This document shows, piece by piece, positions 62,332-64,000 of a stretch of 64,000 nt of DNA (position 1 is its first letter; each line of letters starts with the position of its first letter). The notes beneath the pieces are model-generated. The model was not told the origin of the DNA and searched no databases. It worked only from the letters and a program-made list of their open reading frames with translations. A program made the translations under genes and the position numbers. This DNA comes from Glycomyces buryatensis (GTDB lineage: Bacteria; Actinomycetota; Actinomycetes; Mycobacteriales; Micromonosporaceae), in the NCBI RefSeq assembly GCF_004912275.1, contig NZ_STGY01000083.1, positions 186,001 to 250,000 on the forward strand, given 5' to 3'.

Positions 62332-63299
62332 GCGGAGTGCTCCTCGACACCGCCGGGGGCGGCGTCGGCGGCGCCGCCCGCTGGCGGCGCGAGCTCGACG
62401 ACTACCTCGCCGGCGCCACGACGCGGCCAACCGTGATCGGACGTTCGCAGTACCTGACTCCGGCCTGGCTGGTCCGTCGCGAGTCGAAGGCCAGAGGCGC
62501 CGACGTCGTCGTGGCGGCGAACTCGGCCTCGTTCGCCCTCAGCGGCACGCAACGCCGGGTGCTGCTGCGTAACGCCCTGCACTTCCTGTATCCGCATGAG
62601 GAGCACCTGCTGCGGCCGATGCCGCGCAGTTTCAAGGCCCAGATCCCGGTGATCCGCGGGCTGCTGTCCCGGGCGGACCTGATCGTCGCGCCCACTTCGG
62701 TGATGGCGGAGCGGGTCGTACACCACGTGCGCGGGGTGCGCGGCCGGATCGTGGTCCGCGCCCATCCGACGAGTCCCGCCGGGCCTCGGCGTCCCACCGA
62801 CCGGCCGTTCGTGCTCGTGCCGGTCATGCCTGCCCCGTATAAGGATCTGGTGTCGGAGTTGCGGGCCCTGCTGGAGGCGGTCGACCGCACCGGGCGGGAT
62901 CTGCGGGTCGTGGTCACCGCCGCCCCGGAGCAGCTGCCGACGGACGTCGCCGCCCACCCGACGGTGGAAGCACTCGGGACGGTGCCGACGGCCACTACGG
63001 CTCGACTGTGGAGGTCGGCGGCGGCCGCGTTCTTCCCGTGCACTGTGGAGGCGTTCGGCTATCCGCTCGCGGAGGCCAGGGTCCACGGCGTGCCGGTGCT
63101 GTCGCCGGACGGCCCGCAGGCCCGCGAGATCGCCGGCCGCACCCTGGTCCCCTATCGGTCGGGTGACCGCAACAGCCTGGCCGACGCTCTGGAGCAATGC
63201 GCCGAGCCGGTCGTGCCCGAGCCCCGCGCCTTCGACGCCGAGGCCTACTTCCGGTGGCTGCTGGGGGAGTCCACCGAAGCCAAGGGCGGCAGGACATGA
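62328..63299 (+). CDS. Glycosyltransferase of the polysaccharide locus
   Basis: A 323-aa GT-B-type glycosyltransferase. It starts SGVLLDTAGGGVGGAARWRR, has LPTDVAAHPTVEALGTVPTA, and the donor site AAAFFPCTVEAFGYPLAEAR (about residues 230-250) resembling GT4. The TTG start at 62328 overlaps the capG stop, with GAGAGGAC 8 bp upstream. Donor and acceptor are unknown. It overlaps the flippase start by 4 bp. Confidence 0.8.
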   Translation: MSGVLLDTAGGGVGGAARWRRELDDYLAGATTRPTVIGRSQYLTPAWLVRRESKARGADVVVAANSASFALSGTQRRVLLRNALHFLYPHEEHLLRPMPRSFKAQIPVIRGLLSRADLIVAPTSVMAERVVHHVRGVRGRIVVRAHPTSPAGPRRPTDRPFVLVPVMPAPYKDLVSELRALLEAVDRTGRDLRVVVTAAPEQLPTDVAAHPTVEALGTVPTATTARLWRSAAAAFFPCTVEAFGYPLAEARVHGVPVLSPDGPQAREIAGRTLVPYRSGDRNSLADALEQCAEPVVPEPRAFDAEAYFRWLLGESTEAKGGRT

Positions 63300-64000
63300 C
63301 CGCTTCGACCGGGATCCGCGGCGGTTTCGCCCGATCGGTGGCCACCACGGCGGCGTGCAATGTGGCCACCGCCGTGGCGTCCGGCGTGGCGGGGATCCTC
63401 ATCGCCCGGGCGCTCGGCCCGTCGCTTCGCGGCGAATACGCGGCGATCATGGCCTGGTTCGCAGTCGTCCTAGTCGTCGGCCAGCTGGGCCAGACCGCCG
63501 CCACAACGTACTTCGTGGCCCGGGTTCCCGATCGCGCCCGCGACTACCTCGCGACGTCGCGCAACCTCATGGTGGCCTCGGGCTCGGTCACGCTCCTGGC
63601 CGGAATCGCTTGCGCCCCGCTGCTGGCGCCAGAGGACGACACCGTGGTGCTGGCCTACCGGCTGATGTTCGCCACCTGCCTCGCCAGCTTCGCGGGAGCG
63701 GGCTACGTGTTCGCGCTGCACGCCGCCCGACTGCCCCGCTGGAATCTGGTCCGGATCATGCAGCCGCTCGCGTTCCTCGCCGTCGTCGGCGTGCTGCACC
63801 TGTCCGACGAACTCGACCTGCTGACCGTGGCGGCGGCGCTGTCGGCGACGGTGGTGGCGCAGTCGATTCTGGCCTATGTGCTGTGCCGGGGCCTCGGGCT
63901 GACCGGCGGCCGCAGCGAGTCGGCGCTGGCCGCGCCCATGTGCCGTTATGGACTCTCGCAGCTCGCCGGAAGCGTCCCCGCGGCGATCACCGCCCGCCTC
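63296..64000 (+). CDS. Polysaccharide flippase (Wzx-like), partial
   Basis: At least 235 aa of a multi-helix membrane protein cut by the window end. It starts MTASTGIRGGFARSVATTAA, continues with IARALGPSLRGEYAAIM, the flippase ALGP.xRGEYA motif, and shows five to six hydrophobic helices in the visible part. Such proteins flip lipid-linked repeat units across the membrane. The ATG overlaps the GT stop (ATGA). Confidence 0.85.
   Translation, partial: MTASTGIRGGFARSVATTAACNVATAVASGVAGILIARALGPSLRGEYAAIMAWFAVVLVVGQLGQTAATTYFVARVPDRARDYLATSRNLMVASGSVTLLAGIACAPLLAPEDDTVVLAYRLMFATCLASFAGAGYVFALHAARLPRWNLVRIMQPLAFLAVVGVLHLSDELDLLTVAAALSATVVAQSILAYVLCRGLGLTGGRSESALAAPMCRYGLSQLAGSVPAAITARL

Overview
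The window is high-GC DNA with frequent GTG starts, many 4-bp start/stop overlaps and an lsr2 gene. It comes from an actinomycete; the genus is uncertain, and a Glycomyces- or Micromonospora-like soil organism would fit. No rRNA gene, intact tRNA gene or CRISPR array is visible.

1-39.7 kb is ordinary chromosome. It starts with a HAD phosphatase and an SNF2 helicase overlapping a SWIM zinc-finger gene. A 2-keto-3-deoxygluconate kinase/KDPG aldolase pair follows, then apt and a small DUF4234 membrane protein. Next is a carbohydrate ABC importer with a ROK repressor and an aldo/keto reductase; the importer and repressor genes share a 20/25-identical promoter element. A complete fructose PTS operon (DeoR regulator, 1-phosphofructokinase, EIIA, EIIBC, HPr, EI) runs leftward. 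Housekeeping singletons follow: macro domain, prenyltransferase-like barrel, acylphosphatase, cupin, DoxX and a large unrecognised coiled-coil protein. Then come an Ssu/Tau-type ABC importer, an orphan oligopeptide-binding lipoprotein, a DUF1963 protein and a full kdp operon (two micro-proteins, a 16-codon linker ORF, kdpA, kdpB, an enlarged kdpC, kdpD, kdpE). A DUF1269 protein and an SpoIIE-type phosphatase close this part.

39.7-46.4 kb is a decay zone. It holds a glycosyltransferase-methyltransferase pseudogene with two stops and a frameshift, a 3' tRNA-Val(CAC)-like fragment, and three same-direction arrays of 10-bp TGTG iterons. It also holds a P-loop NTPase/TPR gene split into two distant pieces, an intruding alpha/beta hydrolase, a small HTH gene with a decayed second copy at 56.6 kb, and an ISAs1-type transposase remnant. 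I read it as layered, partly eroded integrations.

46.5-64 kb is a surface-polysaccharide locus that runs off the right edge. It has a UDP-GlcNAc 2-epimerase, a sulfotransferase, two large glycosyltransferases (one a double-module fusion) and a lipoprotein resembling D-glucuronyl C5-epimerase. Then come lsr2, an initiating phosphoglycosyl transferase, a WbuB-like glycosyltransferase, a CapE/CapF/CapG trio for UDP-L-FucNAc, another glycosyltransferase and the start of a flippase. Together they suggest a lipid-linked repeat unit with L-N-acetylfucosamine that is flipped across the membrane. The co-occurrence of sulfotransferase and uronate-epimerase-like genes raises the possibility of a glycosaminoglycan-like sulfated polymer, which is the most interesting hypothesis in the window.
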